DNA from: Kitasatospora aureofaciens
GTDB lineage: Bacteria; Actinomycetota; Actinomycetes; Streptomycetales; Streptomycetaceae
Direction: 5' to 3'
Assembly: GCF_001188955.3 (NCBI RefSeq)
Contig: NZ_JPRF03000021.1
Location: forward strand, 372,001 to 436,000
DNA length: 64,000 nt
Shown here: piece by piece, positions 52,488 through 61,184 of the stretch
How positions within the stretch are numbered: position 1 is the first letter of the stretch
How the letters are laid out: each line of letters starts with the position of its first letter
Position numbers and translations under genes: made by a program
Notes under the pieces: generated by a model
Database searches by the model: none
What the model saw: only the letters and a program-made list of their open reading frames with translations
What the model was told of the DNA's origin: nothing

Positions 52488-52554
52488 CAACACGTGTTGA
52501 CAGTCCAGGGCCGCAGCTCTACGTTTGCCAACACGCGTTGACCAACAAGCGTTG
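52488..52554. promoter_or_regulatory. Three palindromic TetR operators
   Basis: CAACACGTGTTG (52488-52499, perfect), CAACACGCGTTG (52529-52540) and CAACAAGCGTTG (52543-52554), plus a half site CCAACA at 52473. The second and third are centred 14 bp apart and lie 47-72 bp before the monooxygenase start; the first is 17 bp before the TetR start. Confidence 0.85.
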
Positions 52555-52600
52555 GCATGTCTGGACGCGTGACGACCGAAAGCGAGAGGGAGTACCGAAG

Positions 52601-52951
52601 ATGGCCGAGCTGCACAGTCTGGACCCGAACACGTCGATGTTCGCGCAGTTCAGGGAGAAGACCGGGTCCGTTGTCCTGGCCAACACGTTCGTCGTTCCGA
52701 AGGAAAGGACCGAAGCGTTCCTGACCCTCTTTCGGAGGCAGTCGGAGTTCATGAAGGCTCAGCCGGGGTTCGTCTCCCTGCAGATGCACAGGGGAACAGC
52801 GGGCAGTCGACTCCTGATGAACGTCGCGGTCTGGGAGTCGACCGGGGCTCTCGCCGCGGCGTTCGGCAGCCCGGAGTTCCAGCGCATGGCCGCCGAGTTC
52901 CCCGACGACATCGTGTCGTACCCGCACGTCTTCGAGCAGATCGAGGTATGA
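52601..52951 (+). CDS. Antibiotic biosynthesis monooxygenase (ABM) domain protein
   Basis: A 116-residue cofactor-independent oxygenase-type protein with a dimeric ferredoxin-like fold: VVLANTFVVPKERTEAFLTL, MKAQPGFVSLQMHRG, LLMNVAVWESTGALAAAF, FQRMAAEFPDD. Homologues oxidise quinones or polyketide anthrones, or degrade haem. The probable repressor is the divergent TetR protein. A VOC-family gene follows 132 bases downstream in the same direction; together they suggest detoxification or modification of an aromatic compound. Confidence 0.9.
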   Translation: MAELHSLDPNTSMFAQFREKTGSVVLANTFVVPKERTEAFLTLFRRQSEFMKAQPGFVSLQMHRGTAGSRLLMNVAVWESTGALAAAFGSPEFQRMAAEFPDDIVSYPHVFEQIEV

Positions 52952-53083
52952 CGCCGGAGCCGTAGCCGCGGGAGGACGGGCGGAGAGGCCGTGCCCTCCC
53001 CCGGGCGGTACCGCATCCGGCACCCTGCCGGGCCACCGAGCAACCCCGCCACGCGCAGCCGCCGTACCCGAAAAGGAGTCACT

Positions 53084-54028
53084 ATGCTCGTGGAACTGAA
53101 CCACACCATCGTGCCCGCCCGTGACCCGCAAGCCTCGGCCCAGTTCCTGGCCGACATCCTGGGCCTGAGGGTCGATCCGCCGGTGGCGCACTTCACACCG
53201 GTCACGCTGGCCAACCAAATCAGCCTGGACTACGACCGGCTCGACGACTTCGAGCCGCACCACTACGCGTTCATGGTGGGAGACCAGGAGTTCGACGCGG
53301 CCCTCGCCCGCATCCAGCACGGCGGGATCGCCCACTACGGCGATCCCGCGTGCCAGGAGAGCGGGCAGATCTATCGCAGCAGGCACATCGAAGGCCGCAG
53401 GGGCGTCTACTTCCGCGACCCCGACGGACATCTCATGGAAATCCTCACCCGCCCCGGGCCGCCAACCGCCTCGGACCCGGCGCTGCCGCTCGATCAGCCC
53501 CGTGCGAAACGGGCGGCTGACCGGGCCCCGCACGAGACTCGCCGAGTTCTCACCAGACTCACCGAGTTCACAAGCTCACCAAGCCTCGCAGGGAGCAGAG
53601 CAATGTCACTGAAGAAGATCAACACCGTCCTGGTCGCCGCCTTCATCCTCTTCATCCTCTGGTTCGGCGGGGAGTTCATCCTGAGCCCGGGGACGACGGC
53701 GCCGAGCTTCGGCCTGCCGAGCTGGCCGTCCGGCGACGGTGGCGGGTTCCTGATCATCAAGGGAATACGCGACGTCGTCCTGGCCCTGGTCCTGGGCATC
53801 CTGCTGGTGACGGGCCATCGCAGGGCGCTGGGCTGGGCGCTGCTGGTGGAGGCCCTCGCCGCGTACGGCGACATGACCACCGTGCTGGCCCACCACGGCT
53901 CCGTGGCGACCGCGCTCGGCGTCCACGGCCTGACCGGGACACTCATGGTGGTCAACGGCCTGCTGATCATGCGTGAGACCCGCACGATCGCTGCGGCTTC
54001 CGCGCCGCCCGCCCCGCAGCCCGCGTAG
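53084..54028 (+). CDS. VOC (glyoxalase-fold) domain fused to a DUF4267-like membrane domain
   Basis: A 314-residue open frame. AAGGAG five bases before ATG 53084. Residues 1-125 form a VOC metalloenzyme domain (LNHTIVPARDPQASAQFLAD, YAFMVGDQEFD, GRRGVYFRDPDGHLMEIL with the metal-binding Glu). A 45-residue Arg/Thr/Ser-rich linker follows with no stop, then MSLKKINTVLVAAFILFILW and three or four hydrophobic segments resembling DUF4267. The second domain has its own ATG at 53603 with GGGAG upstream, so two separate proteins may normally be made and the stop of the first gene may have been lost. Both readings are possible. Confidence 0.8.
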   Translation: MLVELNHTIVPARDPQASAQFLADILGLRVDPPVAHFTPVTLANQISLDYDRLDDFEPHHYAFMVGDQEFDAALARIQHGGIAHYGDPACQESGQIYRSRHIEGRRGVYFRDPDGHLMEILTRPGPPTASDPALPLDQPRAKRAADRAPHETRRVLTRLTEFTSSPSLAGSRAMSLKKINTVLVAAFILFILWFGGEFILSPGTTAPSFGLPSWPSGDGGGFLIIKGIRDVVLALVLGILLVTGHRRALGWALLVEALAAYGDMTTVLAHHGSVATALGVHGLTGTLMVVNGLLIMRETRTIAAASAPPAPQPA

Positions 54029-54204
54029 CGCCACCTCGGCGCGTGTCTCCGTCGGGTCGGGCGATCGGGCGTAACGCGGCGGCCCGGGGCGGCACGTCCG
54101 GGTAGGGCTGCATGGCGCCCACGAGGAGCGGCTCCGCCAGTCGCCCCTGAGAGCACGGCGTGTCGTCCGAGCGCGCAGGGGTCGGACATGGTGTGGTGCC
54201 GTCG
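54029..54204. other. Short intergenic segment
   Basis: No gene or clear signal seen between the fusion gene and the helicase remnant. Confidence 0.5.
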
Positions 54205-54439
54205 CGGGACCGGAGGGCCGCGTTCGCGGAGTGCAAGGCCCACACCGGCGAGGAGCGCGACATCCTCTGCCACAGCCGGCTGCTCACCGAGGGCATCGAC
54301 GTGGCCGCCGTGGACGCGGTCTGCTTCGCCGACCCCAAGCCCTCGGTGATCGACCTGGCCGCGCACGACGCCCGGGCGGTGGGCCGCATCACCGAACTGC
54401 GCGCCCACCCGCTCCGCAGCAAGAGGATCTTCGGTCTCT
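54205..54439 (+). pseudogene. Helicase C-terminal-domain fragment
   Basis: About 75 residues match the second RecA-like domain of DEAD/DEAH helicases: RRAAFAECKAHTGEERDILC, HSRLLTEGIDVAAVDAVCFA, DPKPSVIDLA and AVGRI. The usual downstream arginine finger and the first half of the protein are missing. The text then merges into an unrelated PAS-like sequence near 54440. Confidence 0.7.
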
Positions 54440-54442
54440 GTC

Positions 54443-55000
54443 GGCCAGTCGACGGCCGTCTTCGCGCCCCTGGCAGGGCCCGCGCACACGGTGGAGGCGG
54501 CCAACGACGCGTTCTGCGCCGCGATCGGCGGCGCGCAGCGGATCCGCACCGGGGAGCCGCTTGGTCTGCTGATGCCCGAACTGGTCGAGCAGGGCTTCAT
54601 CACCTTGCTGGACCGGGTCTACCGCACCGGGCAGCGGTACGTGGGGCGCGAGGCGCGGTGATGCTCGGCTCTTCGGCTGCGGCGCGCGAGGCGTTCTTCG
54701 ACTTCACCTACGAGCCGCGCCGGGACGCCGGCGGCAACGTCACGGGGGTTCGGGTCATCGGGGTGGAGACGACCCAGATCAAGCACGCCCAGCGGCTCAC
54801 CGCCGAGCACCGCGTGTTGCTGGAGCAGATCGCCCGGCAAGCGCCCCTGACCGAGGTGCTGGAGGGCATGGCCCGCGCGATCGAGGACCTGGCCCCGGAG
54901 GAGGTCCTGGTCTCGGTGCTCCTGGCCGACGCCGAGGGCAGGCATCTGCGGCACGGCGCCGGCCCGAGCGCGGGCTTGGGTGAGGGTGGGCCGGGGTTTC
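54443..55000 (+). pseudogene. PAS/GAF sensor fragment with a frameshift
   Basis: A PAS-like stretch (EAANDAFCAAIGGAQRIRTG, ELVEQGFITLLDRVYRTGQR) reaches a TGA at 54659-54661; the next frame continues with FFDFTYEPRRDAGGNVTGVR and a GAF start (LLEQIARQAPLTEVLEGMAR, LAPEEVLVSVLLADAEGRHL). This is the N-terminal architecture of PAS-GAF-SpoIIE-type phosphatases or histidine kinases. No catalytic domain remains. Confidence 0.72.
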
Positions 55001-55962
55001 GCTGGTTGGTCGAGAAGGTTGTGGGCTGGGTGGGTCGGCTCTGTCTGGTGGGGTTCTGAGCTGGTGGTTTCGCGGATGGGGTGAGGGAGTTGCTGTTCCT
55101 GCGGAATGCTTTCCGCGTGTCGCGGGTTTGGTGAGAGCCCTACAGGTGGCTCTCAGGTTGTGGTGGCGCCATCCCTGACACCGACCGTGCGCGGCACGTG
55201 ACGAGACCACCCGGCCGAGCTTGCGCGATCGGACCCATTCCGCGGTGGAGGAGCCGGGACGCACCGAGGAGCCGTCGGTCCGGAGGTGGCGCCCGGCCGG
55301 GGCGGTCATCGTGCTCACCACCGCCACCCAACACGGACCAGGCCGCACACGCGGCGTGGGAGCGGCAGGTCAACGCGGCCGGGCACCAGGCCCTGCCGAG
55401 GGTGTTCCGGACTCACCTGCCGGCCGACTTCACCAGCGTGTCGGACGGCGACGGGACCTGGCGCTCAGCGGTGTTCGAGTTCACCAGGAAGGGCACGGCC
55501 GCAGGGAACACGGCTGACCCCGCGGCCGGTCACCGCCGGCTCCCGCCGTCGGCCGGCGAACTCCGCCTAACCGCCCAATCCTTGACCTAACGGACTGCCG
55601 GAGTAATCGCCATACTCTATTGCCGGGAACCAATGAGACCCATGCTGTCGGAGTGGAACGCATGAGGGGTGGTGGTTCTCCAACAGCCGTGGTCCCGGAG
55701 TCCGCACGCGACCGCGGCTCGTCGGTCAGCGCACGTGCGGTGCTCCGGTTGCCTTGACGGTGCCGAGGCGGCCGGCCGTTTCCGAGCCGCACTCGAAGGA
55801 ACCCGGTCGCGAGGCTCCGGACCCACCTCGTCCTCGCGGCGTCCCGCAGCGTTTCGCCGTGCCCGTCATCCCCGCGTCCACGCCCGCGACGCCCGACATG
55901 ACGGCCGCAGGGGGCACGACCAGCAGCAGATCAATCCGTATCCCGCCGAACCGGAGGAACCC
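55001..55962. other. Region upstream of the NRPS operon with debris
   Basis: No intact gene. A plus-strand stretch at 55330-55500 (DQAAHAAWERQVNAAGHQAL, PRVFRTHLPADFTSVSDGDG) looks once-coding but is not recognised. The AT-richer sequence around 55580-55650 (TTGACC at 55583, CATACTCTATTG at 55610) is the best candidate for the NRPS operon promoter. Confidence 0.4.
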
Positions 55963-56187
55963 ATGGACGGCGAAGCCCAGTCCTACGTGGTCGTGCTCAA
56001 CGACGAGGAACAGTACTCGATCTGGCCCGCCGACCGGGACCTGCCCCTCGGCTGGCGCGGCGCCGACGTCAGCGGTTCCAAGGCCGAATGCCTGGCCCAC
56101 ATCGGCGAGGTCTGGACTGACATGCGCCCGCTGAGCCTGCGCCAAGCCGTGGAGCAAGCCGGTGCAGCCGCCCACTCCCAGCAGTGA
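55963..56187 (+). CDS. MbtH-like NRPS accessory protein
   Basis: A 74-residue protein that binds and activates adenylation domains. The family signature is clear: VVLNDEEQYSIWPADRDLPL, GWR, and ECLAHIGEVWTDMRPLSLR, including the conserved tryptophans. ATG preceded by GGAGG at five bases. The stop overlaps a possible GTG start of the following NRPS gene and lies 14 bases before the preferred ATG, so the genes are cotranscribed and probably coupled. Confidence 0.95.
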   Translation: MDGEAQSYVVVLNDEEQYSIWPADRDLPLGWRGADVSGSKAECLAHIGEVWTDMRPLSLRQAVEQAGAAAHSQQ

Positions 56188-56201
56188 AGGGTACGTGCGA
56201 A

Positions 56202-59200
56202 ATGGTGCTCAATGAATTCCACGCCCGGCTGGCCGAGGCACCGGACGCGATCGCGGTGCAGGACGGCGACCGGAGGCTGACCTACCGCAGCCTCGCCGCA
56301 CACGCGTCCGCCCTGGCGACCGAGCTCAACCAGCGCGGGGCGGGCCAGGACAGCGTCGTGGCCGTCTACGCCGACCGGTCGGCGGAACTGGTGGTCGCCG
56401 AGCTGGCCGTCCTGCTCGCGGGCGCGGCCTACCTGCCGCTGGACCCGGCCCACCCCGCCGCGCGCATCCGCCAACTGCTGGAGGTCTCCGGCGCCGTCGC
56501 GGTCCTCAGCACCGAGGCGCTGGTGTCCGGTGGGGCACCGCTGGGTGACGACGTCCTGGTGGTCGACCTGACGAAGGAACCGTCCGACGCCACCGTCCTG
56601 GCACCGCCCCGGCTGACCGGCGCCGAACTGGCCTACGTGATCTACACGTCGGGTTCCACCGGCCAGCCCAAGGGCGTCGCGGTGACCCACGCGAGCCTGG
56701 CCAACCTGATGCACTGGCACCACCGGACCTACCGGACGCTGCGGGAGGACCGCTCGACCCTGTTGGCCAGTCCCGGATTCGACGTGTCCGTCCAGGACAT
56801 CTGGTTCACCCTGACCGCCGGCGCCACGCTGGTGGTGCCGCCCGCCGAGGTGCGCACCTCGCCCCCCGCGCTCGCCGCCTGGCTGGCCGACGAGCAGATC
56901 ACCGTGACCTTCCTGCCCACACCGCTGGCCGAGGCCGTCCTCGACGAGACCTGGCCGGCGCACACCGTGCTCCGGTTCCTGCACACCGGCGGCTCCGCGA
57001 TGCAGCGCGGCGTGCCGGACGGCCTGCCGTTCACCGTGATCAACCTCTACGGGCCGACCGAAGCCACCGTGAAGGTGACGGCCGGCGAGGTGGTGGCGGG
57101 AGGACCCGTGCCGCCGCCGATCGGCGTGCCCGTCGACGGCGTGCGCTGCTACGTGCTCGACGGACTCGACCCGGTGCCCGACGGCGAAGCCGGCGAACTG
57201 TGCCTGGCCGGCGCGTGCGTGGCCCGTGGATACCTGAACGACCCGGCAGCCACGGCGGCGGCGTTCGTACCCGACATCGGCGCCCCCGGGCAGCGGATGT
57301 ACCGCACCGGCGACAAGGTCCGCCGCCGCCCGGACGGGGTCTTCGAGTACATCGGCCGCTATGACGACCAGGCCAAGATCCGCGGGTTCCGCATCGAGCC
57401 CGGCGAGGTGGCCACGGTGCTCAAGCAGCACCCCGGCGTCCGGGACGCCTTCGTGGCGGTCGAGCACTCCGGCCGCCCCGACGCGCGCCTGGTCGGCTAC
57501 GTCGTCACCGGCGCCCCCACGGCCGAACTGGTCGACTTCGTCGCAGCCCGACTGCCCCGCTACATGGTGCCGGCGGCGCTCGTCGTACTGCCCGCCCTGC
57601 CGCTGACCCCCAACGGCAAGGTCGACCGCGCCGCGCTGCCCGCCCCCGACCGCACGGCCGCCGGCCTGGCCGACGTCGCCGCCGCACCCCGCACCCCGAC
57701 CGAAGTGGCCCTGGCGGGGATCGTGTCCAGGCTGCTCGGCGGCACCGAGGTCGGCGCGCACGACGACTTCTTCGCCCTGGGCGGCAACTCGCTGCTCGTC
57801 GCCGGCCTGGCGGGCCGCATCGCGGCCGAGCTGCACACCGTGGTGACCGTGCCAGAGCTGTTCGACGCGCCCACCGTCGCCGCCCTCGCCGCGATCATCG
57901 ACCAGCGCTCCGCCGTCACCGACGGCAGCCACACCCCCGCCCCGGCGATCGCGCCGGTCCCGCCGCCGGTGCGCCGCGGCGACCGGAGCCGGCCGATCCC
58001 GCTGTCCCTGCCGCAGGAGCGCGTCTTCTTCTTCGAGCAGCTCTCGCCCGGCAACCTGGCCTACAACTTCCAGGCCACCGTGTCCATGCAGGGCGAGGTC
58101 GACGTCGAGGCCATGCGCGCCACGCTCGACGAGATCGTCCGCCGGCACGAGGTCCTGCGCACCGTCTTCGTCGCCGTCGGGGGCGTGGGCCGCCAGCTCC
58201 CGCAGGCGGACGTCAAGGCCTCGCTGAAGGTCCTCGACGTCCCCGCCGAACAGGCCGACGAGGTCGTCGCCGAGCAACTGCGCGAGCCGTTCGACCTGAC
58301 CAAGCCACCGCTGGCCCGCTGGGTCCTGCTGCGGCACGGCAACGGACAGAACACCTTCCTCCACGTGGAGCACCACTTCGTCCACGACGGCTGGTCGCTG
58401 TCGATGTTCCTGTCCGAGTTCCGCGCCATCTACCCGGCCTTCCTCGCCGGGAAGCCCTCACCGCTGCCCGAGCTGGTCGTCCAGTACGCGGACTACGCGC
58501 TCTGGCAGCGCGACTTCATGAGCGGCGACGTACTGCGCGCCCACGTCGACCACTGGACCGCCCGACTGGCCGGCGCCCCGCACATCCTGGAGCTGCCCGC
58601 CGACCGGCCGCGCCCACCGGTGATGACCTTCCGCGGCCGGGCCCCGCGCATCCTCATCCCGGCCGAACTCGCCCGCGCGCTGCGCTCCTTCAGCCGCGAG
58701 AACCGGGTGTCGCTGTTCTCCACCATGTACACCGGCTTCGCGGCCCTGCTCTACCGCTACACGGGACAGCAGGACATGCTCGTGGGCACCGGCGCGGCCA
58801 ACCGCACCATCCCCGAGCTGGAACCACTGCTCGGCATGCTCGTCAACACGCTGGTCCTGCGCACCAAGGTGTCGCCCGACCAGACGTTCAACGACCTGCT
58901 GGCCCAGGTGCGCCAGAGCGTCGCCGAGACGCTCGCCTGGTCCGACACCCCGGTGGACTCGGTGATCGACGCCATCGACCCGGTCCGCGACCCCTCCCGC
59001 ACACCGCTGTTCCAGGTCATGTTCAGCTTCCACGACTCCGCGGTCCCCGACATCGACTTCGGCGGACTCACCGGCAGGGTCACCGAACGCTCCAACCGCA
59101 CCGCCAAGGCCGACCTCAACGTGATCGTGATCCCGCGGGCCGAGCAGCGCCTCGGCCGGGAGGCCCGTCCCGAGGACGACGACCTCTACATGATCTGGGA

Positions 59201-61184
59201 GCACTCCTCCGACCTGTTCGACGAAGCCACCATGGAGCGGATGGTCACCCACTACCTGACCCTGCTCACCAACGCGGTCGCCGAGCCGGGCACCCGGATC
59301 GGCGCGCTGCGCCTGCTCCCGCAGGAGGAGGCGCGACAGCTGGAGCGCTGGACCCACGGGCCCGCCGCGGCCGCCTCCCAGCCGGTCACCGACCTGATCG
59401 CCCGTCAGGCACAGGCCCGGCCGCAGGCCGTCGCGGTGCGCTGGCCGGGAGGACAGCTCAGCTACGGAGAACTGTGGCGCCGCGCCGGCGCCCTGGCCCA
59501 CGAGCTGCACGAATCCGGCCTCACCACCGAGGAGCCGGTGGCCGTCTACGCCGACCGCTCCGCCGAGCTGGTGATCGGCGAACTCGCGGCACTCCTGGCC
59601 GGCGGCAGCTACCTGCCCGTGGACCCGAGCTACCCGGCCGAGCGGGCCGCCTACATCCTGCAGGACGCCGGCGTGCGCACGGTCCTGGTCACCCCCCGTG
59701 CGCGCCCGCAGCTGCCCGCCTCCGCGCAGAACCTCCAGATCCTCGACCTGGCCGCCGACAACCCGCACGCGCCGCTCCACACCGAGCCCGCCACCCCCGA
59801 GCGGCTGGCGTACCTCATCTACACCTCGGGATCCACCGGCCGGCCCAAGGGCGTGGCCCTGGAACACCGCGGGCTCGCCAACCTGGTCGCCTGGCACGTG
59901 GACGAGTACGCCCTCGGCCCGGACGACCGCACCACGCTGTTCGCCAGCCCCGGCTTCGACGCGTCGACCTGGGAGATCTGGCCCACCCTCGCGGCCGGCG
60001 CCACCCTGAGCGTCGTCCCGCCGCACCTGCGGGCCGCACCCGCCGAACTGGTGCGCTGGCTCACCGAGGAACGGATCACCGCGGCGTTCCTGCCCACCCC
60101 CGTCGCCGCGGCCGTCCTGAACGAGCCGTGGCCGGCCGACACCGCGCTGCGCACCCTGCTGACCGGCGGCGACGTGCTGCCGGCCGCGCCCCCCGCCGGA
60201 CTGCCGTTCCGCCTCCACAACCACTACGGACCGACCGAGAACACCGTCGTGGCCACGGCCGGCCCGGTGCCGCCGGACCCGGACGGGCTGCGCCCGGCCA
60301 TCGGCCGGCCGATCAGCGGCATCGACGCCCACGTCCTGGACGCCGAGGGACAACCCGTGCCCACCGGTGTTCGCGGCGAGCTGTACCTCGGCGGCACCGC
60401 GGTGGCCCGCGGCTACGTCAACCGCTCCGAGCTCACCGCCCAGAGCTTCCCCACCGACCCGTTCACCGACCGGCCCGGCGCACGCCTGTACCGCACCGGC
60501 GACGTCGTGCGCTGGCGCCCCGACGGGCAGCTGGAGTTCCTCGGCCGCGCGGACGAGCAGGTCAAGATCCGGGGCTTCCGGATCGAGCCCGAAGAGGTCG
60601 CGGCCACGCTCCGGGAACACCCGGACGTGCGCGACGCCGTGGTCGTCGCCCGCGCCTTCGCACCGGGCGCCGAGGCCTCACTGGTGGCCTACGCCTGCGC
60701 CGACGGCCAGGACGAGTCCCTCGCCGAGGAGAAGCTGCTGGCGTTTCTGCGCGACCGGGTGCCCGTGTACATGGTGCCCGACCGGATCGTCGTGCTCGAC
60801 ACCCTGCCGCTCACCGAGCACGGCAAGATCGACCACGACGCGCTGGTCGCCCTGACCCCGAGCACCCCGGTCGAACCCGAGGCCGAGCAGGCGCCGCGCA
60901 CCCCCACCGAGGAACGCGTCGCACAGCTCGCGTCCGCGCTGCTCCACGACCAGCCGATCGGGCGCGCGGACGACTTCTTCCGCGCCGGCGGCCACTCCCT
61001 GATGGCAGCCCGACTGGTGGCCCAGGTCAACGAGGCCTTCGGCGTCGAGGTGCCGATCGCCGCGTTCCTCCAGCGGCCCACGGTGGCCGGCCTGGCGGAC
61101 GCCGTGACCACCGCGACCGCAGCGCCCAGGACCGCCCCGATCAAGCCGCGCGCCCGCCGCACCGGAACCGAGGTGCAGCAGTGA
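56202..61184 (+). CDS. Nonribosomal peptide synthetase, A-PCP-C-A-PCP
   Basis: A 1660-residue bimodular enzyme. It starts directly with an adenylation domain, so module 1 is a loading module. A1: YVIYTSGSTGQPKGV near residue 145, FDVSVQDIW near 193, LPLTPNGKVDR near 468; carrier protein GGNSLL near 526; condensation HHFVHDG near 723; A2: LIYTSGSTGRPKGV near 1203, FDASTWEIW near 1252; carrier GGHSLM near 1592. Specificity codes read by eye are about DVQFHGLVK for A1 (no confident match; the DVQ start recalls proline) and DAWFLGHVV for A2 (close to leucine-type codes). ATG 56202 has AAGGG upstream; GTG 56184 is an alternative. No thioesterase. The product passes to the next enzyme, whose start overlaps this stop (GTGA). 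Confidence 0.95.
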   Translation: MVLNEFHARLAEAPDAIAVQDGDRRLTYRSLAAHASALATELNQRGAGQDSVVAVYADRSAELVVAELAVLLAGAAYLPLDPAHPAARIRQLLEVSGAVAVLSTEALVSGGAPLGDDVLVVDLTKEPSDATVLAPPRLTGAELAYVIYTSGSTGQPKGVAVTHASLANLMHWHHRTYRTLREDRSTLLASPGFDVSVQDIWFTLTAGATLVVPPAEVRTSPPALAAWLADEQITVTFLPTPLAEAVLDETWPAHTVLRFLHTGGSAMQRGVPDGLPFTVINLYGPTEATVKVTAGEVVAGGPVPPPIGVPVDGVRCYVLDGLDPVPDGEAGELCLAGACVARGYLNDPAATAAAFVPDIGAPGQRMYRTGDKVRRRPDGVFEYIGRYDDQAKIRGFRIEPGEVATVLKQHPGVRDAFVAVEHSGRPDARLVGYVVTGAPTAELVDFVAARLPRYMVPAALVVLPALPLTPNGKVDRAALPAPDRTAAGLADVAAAPRTPTEVALAGIVSRLLGGTEVGAHDDFFALGGNSLLVAGLAGRIAAELHTVVTVPELFDAPTVAALAAIIDQRSAVTDGSHTPAPAIAPVPPPVRRGDRSRPIPLSLPQERVFFFEQLSPGNLAYNFQATVSMQGEVDVEAMRATLDEIVRRHEVLRTVFVAVGGVGRQLPQADVKASLKVLDVPAEQADEVVAEQLREPFDLTKPPLARWVLLRHGNGQNTFLHVEHHFVHDGWSLSMFLSEFRAIYPAFLAGKPSPLPELVVQYADYALWQRDFMSGDVLRAHVDHWTARLAGAPHILELPADRPRPPVMTFRGRAPRILIPAELARALRSFSRENRVSLFSTMYTGFAALLYRYTGQQDMLVGTGAANRTIPELEPLLGMLVNTLVLRTKVSPDQTFNDLLAQVRQSVAETLAWSDTPVDSVIDAIDPVRDPSRTPLFQVMFSFHDSAVPDIDFGGLTGRVTERSNRTAKADLNVIVIPRAEQRLGREARPEDDDLYMIWEHSSDLFDEATMERMVTHYLTLLTNAVAEPGTRIGALRLLPQEEARQLERWTHGPAAAASQPVTDLIARQAQARPQAVAVRWPGGQLSYGELWRRAGALAHELHESGLTTEEPVAVYADRSAELVIGELAALLAGGSYLPVDPSYPAERAAYILQDAGVRTVLVTPRARPQLPASAQNLQILDLAADNPHAPLHTEPATPERLAYLIYTSGSTGRPKGVALEHRGLANLVAWHVDEYALGPDDRTTLFASPGFDASTWEIWPTLAAGATLSVVPPHLRAAPAELVRWLTEERITAAFLPTPVAAAVLNEPWPADTALRTLLTGGDVLPAAPPAGLPFRLHNHYGPTENTVVATAGPVPPDPDGLRPAIGRPISGIDAHVLDAEGQPVPTGVRGELYLGGTAVARGYVNRSELTAQSFPTDPFTDRPGARLYRTGDVVRWRPDGQLEFLGRADEQVKIRGFRIEPEEVAATLREHPDVRDAVVVARAFAPGAEASLVAYACADGQDESLAEEKLLAFLRDRVPVYMVPDRIVVLDTLPLTEHGKIDHDALVALTPSTPVEPEAEQAPRTPTEERVAQLASALLHDQPIGRADDFFRAGGHSLMAARLVAQVNEAFGVEVPIAAFLQRPTVAGLADAVTTATAAPRTAPIKPRARRTGTEVQQ

